51,319 nt of DNA from Clostridia bacterium (GCA_017399535.1 JAFQBX010000015.1:1-51319), one strand, 5' to 3'. Numbered from the stretch's first letter, positions 34,269 to 43,904 are shown. Program-made: numbers and translations. Notes: generated from the letters alone by a model not told the origin.

Positions 34269-34352
34269 ATTATGTGAATAATATAGATTTTACCTTATTT
34301 TTCGCAATACTTCAAGTGAAATCTAAAAGTTAATATGGAGGAAATGTAAAAA

Positions 34353-35573
34353 ATGAAGATTTTGGTTGTAAATGCCGGTAGCTCATCACTCAAATATCAG
34401 CTTATCGACATGAAGGACGAAACTGTAATCGCAAAGGGTATCTGTGAGCGTATCGGTGACACCGGCGCAATCAGCCACAAAACCTTTGACGATAGAAAGT
34501 ATTCAGCAGATATTCCTATGCCTAACCACACCGTTGCATTTAACTGTGTAGTTGACGCCCTCACAAGCAAGGAATACGGTGTAATCGAATCCATGAGCGA
34601 AATTTCGGCAGTAGGTCACCGTGTCGTTCAGGGCGGCTCGATATTCGACCGCTCTGTCATCGTTGACGAAAAGGTAATCGAGGATATTTATAATCTTGCC
34701 GAGCTTGCACCCCTTCATAACAAGGCACACGTTCAGGGTATCCGCGCTTGTATTGAATGCTTAGGCAACGAAGTACCCCAGGTTGTTGTATTCGATACCG
34801 CATTTCATCAGACCATGCCGGCAAAATCATATATGTACCCGATTCCTTACGAAATGTACGAAAAGTATAAGATTCGCCGTTACGGCTTCCACGGCACGTC
34901 GCACCGCTTTGTTTCTGGCGTTATGACCGACATTCTCGGAAAGGTCGAGGGAACAAAGATTGTTACCTGCCACCTCGGAAACGGCTCATCAATTTCTGCC
35001 GTTCAGGACGGAAAGGTTATTGATACCACAATGGGCTTCACACCCCTCGCAGGTGTCGAAATGGGTACCCGTTGCGGTGACGTTGACCCCGCTGTTGTTA
35101 CCTTTATTATGGAAAAAGAGGGCTTCACACCCGACGAAATGAGCAACTTTATGAATAAAAAGTGCGGTTTCCTCGGTGTAACCTCCGGTTATTCCTCCGA
35201 CTCACGCGACCTTGAGGACGCTATTGCCGCCGGCCCGTCGAATCCCCATTACGAAAAGTCAAAGCTTGCCGTTGACATCTTGATTCAGGATGTTAAGAAG
35301 TACATCGGCTCTTTTGCTGCCGAAATGAACGGCCTTGACGCAATCGTATTTACCGCCGGTCTTGGCGAAAACAATACACACCTTCGCGAAGAGGTTTGCT
35401 CGAATATGGAATATTTCGGCATCGAAATCGACCGCGAAATCAACGAAAAGACCCTCCGTCAGTCAAACATAGTAAAAATTTCGACCGACAATTCAAAGGT
35501 TGCAGTTTATGTAATCCCGACCAACGAGGAGCTCGTAATCGCACGCGACACACTCGCCCTCATCAGCAAGTAA
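34353..35573 (+). CDS. ackA: Acetate kinase
   Basis: 406 aa, full length. It converts acetyl phosphate plus ADP to acetate plus ATP, the main ATP-yielding step in clostridial fermentation. NAGSSSLKYQLID at the N-terminus, VVFDTAFHQTMP, YGFHGTSHRFV, HLGNGSSISA, GFTPLAGVEMGTRCGDVDP (in parts) and GLGENN are the conserved ASKHA-fold motifs. GGAGGAAATG lies upstream. No pta is adjacent, so acetyl phosphate must come from a gene elsewhere. It is transcribed alone, with its own promoter and terminator. Confidence 0.97.
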   Translation: MKILVVNAGSSSLKYQLIDMKDETVIAKGICERIGDTGAISHKTFDDRKYSADIPMPNHTVAFNCVVDALTSKEYGVIESMSEISAVGHRVVQGGSIFDRSVIVDEKVIEDIYNLAELAPLHNKAHVQGIRACIECLGNEVPQVVVFDTAFHQTMPAKSYMYPIPYEMYEKYKIRRYGFHGTSHRFVSGVMTDILGKVEGTKIVTCHLGNGSSISAVQDGKVIDTTMGFTPLAGVEMGTRCGDVDPAVVTFIMEKEGFTPDEMSNFMNKKCGFLGVTSGYSSDSRDLEDAIAAGPSNPHYEKSKLAVDILIQDVKKYIGSFAAEMNGLDAIVFTAGLGENNTHLREEVCSNMEYFGIEIDREINEKTLRQSNIVKISTDNSKVAVYVIPTNEELVIARDTLALISK

Positions 35574-35588
35574 TAAATAATATTTTTT

Positions 35589-35623
35589 AGCTCCTTGCAC
35601 TTGTTTGTGCGGGGAGCTTTTGT
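35589..35623 (+). terminator. Intrinsic terminator after ackA
   Basis: AGCTCC-ttg-CAC-loop-GTG-c-GGGGAGCT followed by TTTGTT. Confidence 0.82.
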
Positions 35624-35649
35624 TATACTCTTGTTAGGGGGATGTTAAA

Positions 35650-36390
35650 ATGAAACGAAACTTATTCGCAGTTGTGTTTATGTTGTTAGCCGTTTGGTTT
35701 ATGTTACCGATTTGCAGCGGCATTTTACATATAGGAATGGCATATCCGGCATTGATTTTGATTTTTCTTGCTGCTGTTTTGCTCATGTGGGAAAAGGTTA
35801 AGAATTTTGCTGTCGAGCATAAAATCATATTTGGCGGATTTTGCTCCGCTTTTGCTATCGGAATGGCGGTTATTATTGTTCCGCTCGTTTTTATGGTATC
35901 GTCTGCGCTGAACGCGCCGCCTGAAAATGCTACGGTCATTGTTCTCGGCTGTAAGGTGAATGGCGAAACTCCGTCAAAAATGTTATGTGACCGGTCATTG
36001 TCAGCCCTTGAATATCTAAACGAAAATCCCGAAGCCGTTTGCGTAGCATCGGGAGGTCAGGGAAAAGGTGAGAACATCAGTGAAGCACAGGCAATTTACA
36101 ATTTCTTAACCCAAAACGGCATTTCACCCGATAGAATATATCTTGAAGAAAAATCGACTACAACTGCTGAAAATATTCAATACAGCGCCGAAATAATAGC
36201 AAAAAACGGATTATCAACCAATGTTGCCATAGCATCAGATAATTTTCATCAGCTTCGTGCTGAAATTTTTGCTGAGAAAAATGGACTTTCCGCTTATTCG
36301 ATAGGTTGCGCAACATATCCGTACGTTTCGTTGGGCTATTGGGCAAGGGAAGTGCTTGCTGTATATAAAGCTGTTTTGTTAGGATATTAA
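35650..36390 (+). CDS. DUF218 / YdcF-SanA-ElyC family membrane protein
   Basis: 246 aa. Three hydrophobic segments (about 5-22, 28-48, 60-85) anchor it. The outer domain begins ATVIVLGCKVNGETPS. It continues with ASGGQGKGENISEAQAI (in parts) and EEKSTTTAENIQYS, and ends VAIASDNFHQLRA. This is the DUF218 pattern of YdcF, SanA and ElyC, linked to envelope integrity. The biochemical activity is not established for this type. The gene starts 77 bp after ackA. The hairpin-array element begins 8 bp past its stop. Confidence 0.88.
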   Translation: MKRNLFAVVFMLLAVWFMLPICSGILHIGMAYPALILIFLAAVLLMWEKVKNFAVEHKIIFGGFCSAFAIGMAVIIVPLVFMVSSALNAPPENATVIVLGCKVNGETPSKMLCDRSLSALEYLNENPEAVCVASGGQGKGENISEAQAIYNFLTQNGISPDRIYLEEKSTTTAENIQYSAEIIAKNGLSTNVAIASDNFHQLRAEIFAEKNGLSAYSIGCATYPYVSLGYWAREVLAVYKAVLLGY

Positions 36391-36397
36391 AAAATGA

Positions 36398-36782
36398 AAA
36401 AATCGCCCTGACTAAATGAGCAGGGTTGCTAAGGACAGTTATCTTTAATAAAAACGAAATTTGGCACACAAATTTCCTGCTTGTGACAGTATAAGACAAA
36501 ACTACCCGAAGAAGAGAAAACAACACTCTTTTTCGGGTAGTAATTTTTATATAGTTTTTATATAGTGATTTTCTGTGCTAAAAGCACAGAGTGATATTTC
36601 CCTTTCGGGAAGTGATATTGAAATCTTGCGATTTCAGTGATATTTTATTCGCTATAACCTGCCGAAGGCAATATCACTTGAACTTTAGTTCAAATATCAC
36701 TGCGAAGCAATATAACTCGCCGCAAGGCGAATAAAACTGCCCAAGTGTCCTTAGGGACACTTGGGCAATCAGGGCGATTTTT
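36398..36782. repeat. Hairpin-array element A, bounded by a 14-bp inverted repeat
   Basis: It fills the whole gap between two convergent genes. Its ends are a perfect inverted repeat, AAAAATCGCCCTGA (36398) and TCAGGGCGATTTTT (36769), so the RNA of either strand would end like a terminator. Inside are short hairpins separated by a fixed 9-nt word. On the left the word is AGTGATATT (36590, 36611, 36636, with AGTGATTTT at 36564). On the right it is the complement AATATCACT or AATATAACT (36670, 36693, 36709, with AATAAAACT at 36730). The left words can pair with the right ones, making a branched ladder. A second copy of the design is at 44848. Confidence 0.85.
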
Positions 36783-36783
36783 G

Positions 36784-37290
36784 TTATATAATATGTATGT
36801 TCAATTTTTTGATTGCACCGATCAAAAGCGTTCCTGTTACAATGCCGGTCAATCCTTGGAATACGTTTCCTAAAACACTTTGAACGGCTAACATCGGGTT
36901 AAAGAAAATCGCTTCAAATGCAAAATATCCGGATATCATAATTATTTCAGCAATAACCGCGCTTGTGATATACGAGCCGAAAATAAGCTTTTTACCGCCT
37001 TTTGAAATTGCCTTGAATACCCACCATGCGCACAGAGCCATGCATCCCTTTATAATAAACGTCGGGATAATATAAATAGTGTACGAGGATAAAAAGTCTG
37101 CCAATGCTGACCCAATCGCGGCGGCAAGAATTCCAAACGGACCAAGCAGCCATCCCGCGATAAGCACGAAGCAGTCTCCGAAATTGACGTAACCCGTCGG
37201 TGACGGAATTCGTATTATCATGGTCGCAACGGCAATAACCGCCGAAAACATGGCGGCAATTATTATTTTTTTTAGATTTTTTGTATTCAT
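36784..37290 (-). CDS. ECF transporter S component
   Basis: 168 aa, about five to six membrane helices. The opening IIIAAMFSAVIAVATM and the segment VNFGDCFVLIAGWLLGPFG, in parts VNFGDCFVLI and GWLLGPFGILAAAIGSA, followed by LADFLSSYTIYIIPTFIIKG in parts, match the ECF-type substrate-binding family PF07155. S components capture a vitamin or its precursor and work with the shared EcfA/A'/T module, which is not in this window. Which vitamin cannot be told. It is downstream of asnS with a terminator between, so it may be expressed separately. Confidence 0.82.
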   Translation of the reverse strand: MNTKNLKKIIIAAMFSAVIAVATMIIRIPSPTGYVNFGDCFVLIAGWLLGPFGILAAAIGSALADFLSSYTIYIIPTFIIKGCMALCAWWVFKAISKGGKKLIFGSYITSAVIAEIIMISGYFAFEAIFFNPMLAVQSVLGNVFQGLTGIVTGTLLIGAIKKLNIHII

Positions 37291-37315
37291 ATTTGCACCT
37301 TCTTAAATAATAGAA

Positions 37316-37352
37316 AAATAAAAGCCGTACCATTTTTAAACGGTACGGCTTG
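37316..37352 (-). terminator. Intrinsic terminator between asnS and the ECF gene
   Basis: AAGCCGTACC (37322) pairs with GGTACGGCTT (37342). The minus strand has T-rich sequence after the stem, so asnS transcription would stop here. Confidence 0.82.
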
Positions 37353-37360
37353 AATAATTT

Positions 37361-38755
37361 TTAATACTCTGCGTTTCCGACCGTTCTCGGATAGGGGATA
37401 ACGTCGCGGATATTTGATACGCCTGTGAGGTACATAACAATTCTCTCAAAGCCGAGACCGTAGCCGGCGTGCTTTGTGCCGCCATATCTGCGGAGGTTGA
37501 CGTACCACCAGTAATCCTCTTCGTTGAGGTTGCATTCTTTCATTCGGTCGAGCAAAATGTCGAGGCGTTCTTCACGCTGACTGCCGCCGATGATTTCGCC
37601 AACGCCGGGAACGAGAAGGTCCATAGCCGCAACAGTCTTTCCGTCGTCGTTGAGTCGCATATAGAAGGACTTGATTTCCTTCGGATAGTCGATTACGAAT
37701 ACCGGCTTGCCGAAAATATGCTCAGTGAGGTATCTTTCGTGCTCGGTTTGGAGGTCGCAACCCCATTCAACCGGATACTTAAATTCTGCACCACTCTTTT
37801 TCAGCAGGTCAACCGCCTCGGTGTAGGTAACCTTTTGATAATCGGCGGCTGCGAGGGTGGTAAGACGGTCTAAAAGTGTTTTGTCGACAAAGCTGTTAAG
37901 GAATTCAAGCTCCTGCTTGCAGTTGTCTAAAACGTGGTTGATGATGTGTTTAATCATATCCCAAGCGAGCTGCATATTATCATTCAGGTCGGCAAAAGCA
38001 ATTTCCGGCTCAATCATCCAGAATTCAGCCGCGTGACGAGCGGTGTTCGAATTTTCTGCGCGGAAGGTGGGACCGAAGGTGTAAATGTTACCGAATGCCA
38101 TAGCAAAGGTTTCGCCTTCGAGCTGACCCGAAACGGTGAGGTTAGCACTCTTTCCAAAGAAATCCTGCGACCAGTCAACGCCTCCATCCTCGTTTTTGGG
38201 CAGATTGTTCTGGTCGAGGGTGGTTACGCGGAACATTTCGCCTGCACCTTCGGCATCCGAGCCGGTGATAATCGGTGTGTGAACGTAAACGAATCCGCGG
38301 TCGTTAAAGAATTTGTGAATTGCAAAGGCGATTTCGCTTCTGACTCTGAAAACTGCCGAAAAAAGATTCGTTCTCGGTCTTAAATATGCTTGTTCGCGCA
38401 GATATTCAACCGTATGACGCTTTTTCTGCAGGGGATAGTCGGACGTCGATTCGCCCTCAACCTCAATTTCGATTGCCTTAATTTCAAAGGGTTGCTTGTT
38501 TTCGGGAGTGAGGATAACAGTACCCTTTACTACAACGGCAGAGCCGACGTTGAGCTTTGCAATATCGTCATAGTTAGCAATTTTGTCACGTTCAAAGACG
38601 ATTTGAACACCCTTAAAGCAGCTTCCGTCATTGAGGTCGATGAAGCCGAACGCCTTTGAATCGCGGAGTGAACGAATCCATCCGCCGACAGTAACCTCTT
38701 TTGAATCGAATTTGGAAGCATCGGCATAAATGCCGCTAATCAAATCTCTTTTCAT
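37361..38755 (-). CDS. asnS: Asparaginyl-tRNA synthetase
   Basis: 464 aa, class IIb synthetase of normal length. An OB-fold anticodon-binding domain ([23 protein letters not shown] in parts, about residues 22-110) is followed by the catalytic domain with motif 2 around [11 protein letters not shown] and motif 3 [14 protein letters not shown]. The C-terminus [12 protein letters not shown] fits AsnRS. AspRS would differ in this last stretch. It charges tRNA-Asn directly. It has its own promoter about 70 bp upstream, with no T-box seen in the short leader. Confidence 0.95.
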   Translation of the reverse strand: MKRDLISGIYADASKFDSKEVTVGGWIRSLRDSKAFGFIDLNDGSCFKGVQIVFERDKIANYDDIAKLNVGSAVVVKGTVILTPENKQPFEIKAIEIEVEGESTSDYPLQKKRHTVEYLREQAYLRPRTNLFSAVFRVRSEIAFAIHKFFNDRGFVYVHTPIITGSDAEGAGEMFRVTTLDQNNLPKNEDGGVDWSQDFFGKSANLTVSGQLEGETFAMAFGNIYTFGPTFRAENSNTARHAAEFWMIEPEIAFADLNDNMQLAWDMIKHIINHVLDNCKQELEFLNSFVDKTLLDRLTTLAAADYQKVTYTEAVDLLKKSGAEFKYPVEWGCDLQTEHERYLTEHIFGKPVFVIDYPKEIKSFYMRLNDDGKTVAAMDLLVPGVGEIIGGSQREERLDILLDRMKECNLNEEDYWWYVNLRRYGGTKHAGYGLGFERIVMYLTGVSNIRDVIPYPRTVGNAEY

Positions 38756-38815
38756 AATAATTTTCTCCTAACTGGTTGCATAATTATACATTATAACTAT
38801 TTTTTATAATTAAAA

Positions 38816-38844
38816 ATTTTACCATATTAAATGCGCTATGTCAA
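38816..38844 (-). promoter_or_regulatory. Promoter of asnS
   Basis: On the minus strand TTGACA (38844-38839), a 17-nt spacer, then TAAAAT (38821-38816). Confidence 0.82.
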
Positions 38845-39088
38845 ATAAGAATAAATAATATTCGAATATTTTTTAATCAAAGAGTCCATAATAGTTTTGG
38901 TTATAGAATACACTTTATTTGTCAATATAGTTTATTCGGTTTAAAAACTTTGCTAACAATTTCTGTAAAAGCAGTAAAATTGTGTTTTAAAACGAGGTTA
39001 AGTGTGCGCGTTTCGAGGACAATTTAGTGTATTATGCACCATTTCACATACACTCTTTGTTAATATTTGACAAATGTTTTAAACAATC
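38845..39088. other. A/T-rich intergenic stretch with a 14-nt palindrome
   Basis: No ORF. The one clear feature is the perfect palindrome AATATTCGAATATT at 38857-38870, which may be an operator for either divergent unit. A TATTAT box occurs near 39032 without a good -35. Nothing else was found here. Confidence 0.4.
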
Positions 39089-39117
39089 TTGAAAAAACAA
39101 AACGGATATGTTAAAAT
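39089..39117 (+). promoter_or_regulatory. Promoter of the maltodextrin operon
   Basis: TTGAAA (39089-39094), a 17-nt spacer, then TAAAAT (39112-39117), the same pair of boxes as the ackA promoter. Confidence 0.68.
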
Positions 39118-39121
39118 GACC

Positions 39122-39178
39122 ATGTGGAGAAAAAACTCCACGAAATATAATACATACTGCGAGAAAAAGTGCAGTATT
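39122..39178 (+). promoter_or_regulatory. Two tandem leader hairpins before the sugar-binding gene
   Basis: GTGGAG-N6-CTCCAC (39124-39141) and ATACTGC-N10-GCAGTAT (39154-39177), each with A-rich loop sequence. They lie between the predicted transcription start and AGGAGG. They may stabilise the mRNA 5' end or control translation. Confidence 0.5.
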
Positions 39179-39196
39179 GTCAGGAGGCTTATATTT

Positions 39197-40519
39197 ATGC
39201 GTAGAATTTTATCATTGATTTTGGCAGTAATGCTCGTTGCGTTGTGTTTTGCCTCATGTGGCTCGACCGACTCAAACGCAGAAGCCGGCTCGGTATTTTA
39301 TTTAAACTTTAAACCTGAGCAGGATGAACAGTGGCAGGCACTTGCCAAAAAGTATCAGGAAGCAACCGGCATTAAAACAACGGTTGTAACCGCAGCAGAG
39401 GGCACCTACGAATCCACTCTCACAGCCGAGATGGATAAGAGTGACCCGCCCACACTCTTCCAGGTTAACGGACCTGTTGGTCTCGCAAACTGGCAGGATT
39501 ACTGCTACGACCTTTCAAAGAGCGACGTTTACAAGGAATTGAAGAGTGACGATTTCGCACTTAAAGGTGCAAACGGCGAAGTTTATGGTGTTGCTTATGT
39601 TATCGAAACATACGGTATCATTTATAACAAGACCATTCTTCAGAAGTATTTTGACGCTGAGTGGTCGACAATCAAGTCGATTGATAAGCTCAACAACTTC
39701 GATGCTCTTTCAACAGTAGTTTCCGAAATTCAGGCACACAAGTCTGACCTTGGCGTTGACGGTGCCTTCACTTCTGCCGGTATGGATTCATCATCCGACT
39801 GGAGATTTAAGACTCACCTTGCCAACATGGCTATCTACTACGAATATCTTGCTGACGGAATCGGCAAAACAGATGCTATAAAGGGCACCTATCTCGAAAA
39901 CTATAAGAAGATTTGGGACCTCTATATCAACTATGCAACCTGCAAGCCCACCGATCTCGCATCAAAGACAGGTACAGATGCTGAAACCGAGTTCAAGAGC
40001 GGCAAGGCAGTATTCTATCAGAATGGTACATGGGCTTACGGTTCGGCTGCTTATGACGAAGCTACCGGCTTAGGTCTCAAGGACGACGAATTTGGCATGC
40101 TTCCCATTTACATGGGCGTTGAAGGCGAAGAAAATCTGGGTCTCTGCACCGGTTCTGAAAACTACTGGTGTGTAAACGCAAAGGCAGACGAAGCTGACAT
40201 CAAGGCAACCCTCGACTTCTTAAAGTGGGTTGTTACCGACGATGCTGGCACATCCGCTCTTGCAAACGACATGGGCTTCGTAATTCCGTTCAAGAATGCA
40301 AAAGAAGCTTCAAATCCGCTCGTTAAGATTGCTAACGACTATGTAACAGCAGGCAAGACCTCTGTTTCATGGAACTTCCCGACCATTCCTTCTGAGGATT
40401 GGAAAAATGGTGTAGGCGCTGCTCTTACCCAGTATGCTGCCGGCACAGGAAGCTGGGACGATGTTAAATTGGCATTTGTTGACGGCTGGGCAAGAGAATA
40501 CAAAAAAGCAAACGGCTAA
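39197..40519 (+). CDS. Carbohydrate ABC transporter substrate-binding lipoprotein
   Basis: 440 aa from ATG 39197, preceded by AGGAGG. The frame is open upstream but runs through the leader hairpins. The signal peptide MRRILSLILAVMLVALCFASC has its lipid cysteine at residue 21. The mature part matches family 1 solute-binding proteins (MalE/UgpB type): FEN-like EQWQALAKKYQEATGIKTTVV (in parts), FKSGKAVFYQNGTWAYG, and W-rich ends. It captures an oligosaccharide outside the cell. Following permeases and MalQ point to maltodextrin. No ATPase gene is in the operon, so a shared MsmK-type ATPase elsewhere is expected. Confidence 0.9.
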   Translation: MRRILSLILAVMLVALCFASCGSTDSNAEAGSVFYLNFKPEQDEQWQALAKKYQEATGIKTTVVTAAEGTYESTLTAEMDKSDPPTLFQVNGPVGLANWQDYCYDLSKSDVYKELKSDDFALKGANGEVYGVAYVIETYGIIYNKTILQKYFDAEWSTIKSIDKLNNFDALSTVVSEIQAHKSDLGVDGAFTSAGMDSSSDWRFKTHLANMAIYYEYLADGIGKTDAIKGTYLENYKKIWDLYINYATCKPTDLASKTGTDAETEFKSGKAVFYQNGTWAYGSAAYDEATGLGLKDDEFGMLPIYMGVEGEENLGLCTGSENYWCVNAKADEADIKATLDFLKWVVTDDAGTSALANDMGFVIPFKNAKEASNPLVKIANDYVTAGKTSVSWNFPTIPSEDWKNGVGAALTQYAAGTGSWDDVKLAFVDGWAREYKKANG

Positions 40520-40583
40520 TACTAATGTTTAGTTGAGGGGGCGGGCGGAAACGTCCGTCCCCTTTGGTATAGGAGAATCGACT

Positions 40584-41474
40584 ATGAAAGATAGAAAAAG
40601 AATAAAAAGACTAAATCCTCTTCGAGCATATTTTCCAATATTTGTTTTGCCGACCCTTGCTGCCTTCATAATCGGTTTTTTGTATCCGTTTATCAGGGGT
40701 ATATACCTTTCCTTTTGCACATTCAGAACAACAAGCGATGCGAAATGGGTCGGACTCGATAACTATATAAAGGCGTTTAATGACGAGGGGTTTTTCCATG
40801 CGTTTTGGTACACGGCTTTGTTCACCTTGGTATCGGTTATTGTAATCAACGTCTTTGCCTTTATGGTTGCTTACGTACTCACACGCGGAATCAGAGGTTC
40901 GAATACATTCAGAACGGTATTCTTTATGCCAAACCTTATCGGCGGTATCGTTCTCGGCTATATTTGGCAAATGATTTTTGACGGCATTTTGAGAAATTAC
41001 GGAACGAGCATTGTACTCGATAGCCGTTTCGGATTCTGGGGACTTATAATCCTAATGGCTTGGCAGCAGATAGGATATATGATGATTATTTATATAGCCG
41101 GACTGCAAAGTGTACCCGAGGAGCTCAACGAAGCGGCAAAAATTGACGGAGCAAACGGCTGGCAGGTGCTTAAACACATCACAATACCGACTGTTATGCC
41201 CTCAATCACCATTTGTACTTTTTTGACACTTACCAATTCATTTAAGTTATTTGACCAAAACCTTGCTCTTACAAACGGAGCACCGATTGCCTTTACGGCA
41301 GAGGGCGCAATTAAACAAACCGAAATGATTGCGCTGAATATTTATAATACTTTCTACACTAATGCAAATTGGCGAGGCGTAGGCCAAGCAAAGGCCGTGC
41401 TGTTCTTTATTTTAGTAGCGGCAATTGCACTTATTCAGCTTCGCTTTACTAGAAAGAGGGAGGTACAGCAATGA
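40584..41474 (+). CDS. Sugar ABC transporter permease (MalF type)
   Basis: 296 aa from ATG 40584, with AGGAG upstream. The ATG at 40533 in the same frame has no site. Six membrane helices are visible. The EAA loop that docks the ATPase is EAAKIDGANGWQVLKHITIP, read as EAAKIDGANGWQ then HITIPTVMP. The short N-terminus and length fit the MalF-like group without the large periplasmic insert of E. coli MalF. It overlaps the next permease by ATGA. Confidence 0.92.
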   Translation: MKDRKRIKRLNPLRAYFPIFVLPTLAAFIIGFLYPFIRGIYLSFCTFRTTSDAKWVGLDNYIKAFNDEGFFHAFWYTALFTLVSVIVINVFAFMVAYVLTRGIRGSNTFRTVFFMPNLIGGIVLGYIWQMIFDGILRNYGTSIVLDSRFGFWGLIILMAWQQIGYMMIIYIAGLQSVPEELNEAAKIDGANGWQVLKHITIPTVMPSITICTFLTLTNSFKLFDQNLALTNGAPIAFTAEGAIKQTEMIALNIYNTFYTNANWRGVGQAKAVLFFILVAAIALIQLRFTRKREVQQ

Positions 41475-42337
41475 AATCAAAAGATTTTGCGCTTGATAAA
41501 AAGAATAAGCCGTCAAATATCATTTTGACCATTATCTTTTCTGTGGTTTCGGTAATTTATGTGCTTCCCGTGCTTGTCGTTTTGATGAATTCGTTTAAGT
41601 TTAACGAATTCGTAAACTCGACAACATTTGAGCTTCCGAATGCAATATCCTTTGCAGGATTTAATAATTATATAAAGGGAATGACCTTTGGTAATTATCC
41701 GTTTTTTAATTCGGTATTTTACTCCTTTACAATCACGATTTTATCAACTATACTGATACTGTTGTGTACGTCAATGTGCGCATGGTATTTATCTCGCGTT
41801 AATAATTTTATTTGTAAGGTTGTTTATTATCTTTGCGTATTTTCGATGGTAGTACCATTCCAGATGGTAATGTTCACCTTGTCAAAAACGGCGGATACGT
41901 TGAAATTAAATACACCCTATACCATACCGATAATTTATCTCGGCTTTGGTGCAGGACTAGCGGTGTTTATGTTCAGCGGCTTTGTAAAGTCAATGCCACT
42001 TTCGGTTGAGGAAGCGGCAAGTATCGACGGTTGTGGCCCGATCAGAACCTTTTTTCAGGTTGTACTGCCGATAATGAGACCTACGATTATTTCGGTAGGA
42101 ATACTTGAAATAATGTGGATTTGGAACGACTATTTGCTGCCGTATCTCGTCCTCGACAGAAAGCTGTATATGACGATTCCAATTCATATTCAGTACTTGC
42201 AGGGAAGCTACGGTGCGGTTGACCTTGGCGCGACAATGGCACTCATCGTCTTGAGCGTCATTCCGATTATAATTTTCTACGCAGTTTGCCAGAAGCACAT
42301 TATAAAGGGCGTTATGGCAGGAGCTGTAAAGGGATAA
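41471..42337 (+). CDS. Sugar ABC transporter permease (MalG type)
   Basis: 288 aa, six membrane helices. The EAA loop is EEAASIDGCGPIRTFFQVVLP, in parts EEAASIDGCG and VVLPIMRPT. It pairs with the upstream permease to form the channel. Its ATG overlaps the stop of the previous gene (ATGA). The next gene, malQ, follows 40 bp later behind AAAGGAGAG. The three transport genes are in the usual order binding protein, MalF, MalG. Confidence 0.92.
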   Translation: MKSKDFALDKKNKPSNIILTIIFSVVSVIYVLPVLVVLMNSFKFNEFVNSTTFELPNAISFAGFNNYIKGMTFGNYPFFNSVFYSFTITILSTILILLCTSMCAWYLSRVNNFICKVVYYLCVFSMVVPFQMVMFTLSKTADTLKLNTPYTIPIIYLGFGAGLAVFMFSGFVKSMPLSVEEAASIDGCGPIRTFFQVVLPIMRPTIISVGILEIMWIWNDYLLPYLVLDRKLYMTIPIHIQYLQGSYGAVDLGATMALIVLSVIPIIIFYAVCQKHIIKGVMAGAVKG

Positions 42338-42377
42338 TACCCATAAAGGATAAAAAAGATTTAAAGGAGAGAATAAT

Positions 42378-43904
42378 ATGAGGTCGAGCGGAATACTGAT
42401 GCATATTTCGTCATTACCGTCACGCTACGGAATCGGCACGTTTGGAAAGGAAGCATACCGATTTGCCGATTTTTTGAAAAAGGCGGGACAGTCTTATTGG
42501 CAAATTTTGCCCATTTGCCCGACCTCATACGGAGATTCTCCTTATCAGTCATTTTCCGCCTTTGCGATAAATCCGTATTTCATCGACCTTGATATGCTCG
42601 CAGACGACGGTCTTTTGAAGCCCGAGGAATTTGATAGAATCAATTGGGGCAACGATGCATCAAAGGTCGATTACGAGATTATTTATAATAACAGATACAA
42701 GGTGCTGAAAAAGGCGTATACCCGATTTAAGAAAAAATTACCCGCCGACTATGACGATTTTTGCACGGAAAATAGCTTTTGGCTCGACGATTACGCCTTG
42801 TTCATGGCGATAAAGGATGCAAACAAGGGAATTGTCTGGAACGCGTGGGAAAATGGGCTTAAATTACGCGATAAAGAAAGCATCGCAAAAGCGACAGAAA
42901 AGTATAGTGATGCGATTGGATTCTATAAAATGCAGCAGTATCTGTGCTTTAAGCAGTGGAGCGCTTTAAAGGAATACGTCAATTCCTTGGGACTGAAAAT
43001 TATCGGCGATATGCCCATTTACGTTTCGGCTGACAGCGCTGACGTTTGGTCGCGACCCGACCAGTTTTTACTTGACGAGAACGGCAATCCAACCGAGGTT
43101 GCAGGTTGTCCGCCCGACGCTTTTTCCGAGGACGGTCAGCTGTGGGGAAATCCGCTTTATGATTGGGCTCGAATGGAGAAGGAGGACTTTTCCTGGTGGT
43201 GCAAGAGGATTTCTTTTGCGTTTAAGGTTTTCGACACCCTTCGAATCGATCATTTCCGTGGTTTCGAGGCATATTACTGTATTCCTTACGAGGCAAAAAC
43301 GGCCATCGAAGGCGTTTGGAAAAAAGGCCCCGGAATGAAGCTTTTCAACGCGATAAAGAAAAATTGCGGCGATTTGCCCATTATTGCGGAGGATTTGGGC
43401 TATCTGACCGAGGACGTACGAAAATTACTTAAAGATTCGGGTTTCCCCGGAATGAAGGTTTTGCAGTTTGCCTTCGACAGTAGGGAAGAGAGCGATTATC
43501 TGCCCCACTCATACGATAAAAACTGCGTCGTTTATACAGGCACACACGACAACGATACCATAATGGGCTGGACAAAAACGGCTGCACCTACCGACGTTGA
43601 GTATGCCCGTCAGTATATGCACGTTAATGAAAACGACGGATTTAACTGGATAATGATGAAAACCGCGTGGGCAAGTCCTGCCGACACTGCGATTATGATG
43701 ATGCAGGACTTTATGGGACTGTCAAGCGAAGCTCGAATGAACGAGCCGTCTACCCTCGGCGGTAACTGGCAGTGGCGTATCGACAGCGCTTGTATAAACG
43801 ATTGGCTTGCAGGAATAATTTACGAGAATACAAAGATTTATTGCCGCTTACCCTTGTCGGAGTTGAAAGAAACTGAAGCAGGAATAACCAAAGCCGACAA
43901 ATAA
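42378..43904 (+). CDS. malQ: 4-alpha-glucanotransferase (amylomaltase, GH77)
   Basis: 508 aa, typical of the short bacterial GH77. It moves alpha-1,4-glucan chains between maltodextrins, releasing glucose. The N-terminus SSGILMHISSLPSRYGIGTFG (in parts) is typical. The nucleophile Asp is in LRIDHFRGFEAYY, the acid/base Glu in IIAEDLGYLT, and the third Asp in GTHDNDTIMGW. FWQ-like SYWQILPICPTSYGDSPYQS (in parts) lines the active site. It is cytoplasmic. Operon position right after the importer fits maltodextrin use. Confidence 0.96.
   Translation: MRSSGILMHISSLPSRYGIGTFGKEAYRFADFLKKAGQSYWQILPICPTSYGDSPYQSFSAFAINPYFIDLDMLADDGLLKPEEFDRINWGNDASKVDYEIIYNNRYKVLKKAYTRFKKKLPADYDDFCTENSFWLDDYALFMAIKDANKGIVWNAWENGLKLRDKESIAKATEKYSDAIGFYKMQQYLCFKQWSALKEYVNSLGLKIIGDMPIYVSADSADVWSRPDQFLLDENGNPTEVAGCPPDAFSEDGQLWGNPLYDWARMEKEDFSWWCKRISFAFKVFDTLRIDHFRGFEAYYCIPYEAKTAIEGVWKKGPGMKLFNAIKKNCGDLPIIAEDLGYLTEDVRKLLKDSGFPGMKVLQFAFDSREESDYLPHSYDKNCVVYTGTHDNDTIMGWTKTAAPTDVEYARQYMHVNENDGFNWIMMKTAWASPADTAIMMMQDFMGLSSEARMNEPSTLGGNWQWRIDSACINDWLAGIIYENTKIYCRLPLSELKETEAGITKADK

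Noticed and set aside
36158-36526. 122-codon minus-strand ORF overlapping the DUF218 gene and element A
   Set aside because: No ribosome site, no recognisable domain, and it runs through the hairpin region and antisense to a conserved gene.
36560-36740. CRISPR-like or tandem repeat array in hairpin element A
   Set aside because: The repeated word is 9 nt and changes to its complement halfway, and the segments between are self-complementary hairpins. This fits a folded element, not a CRISPR.
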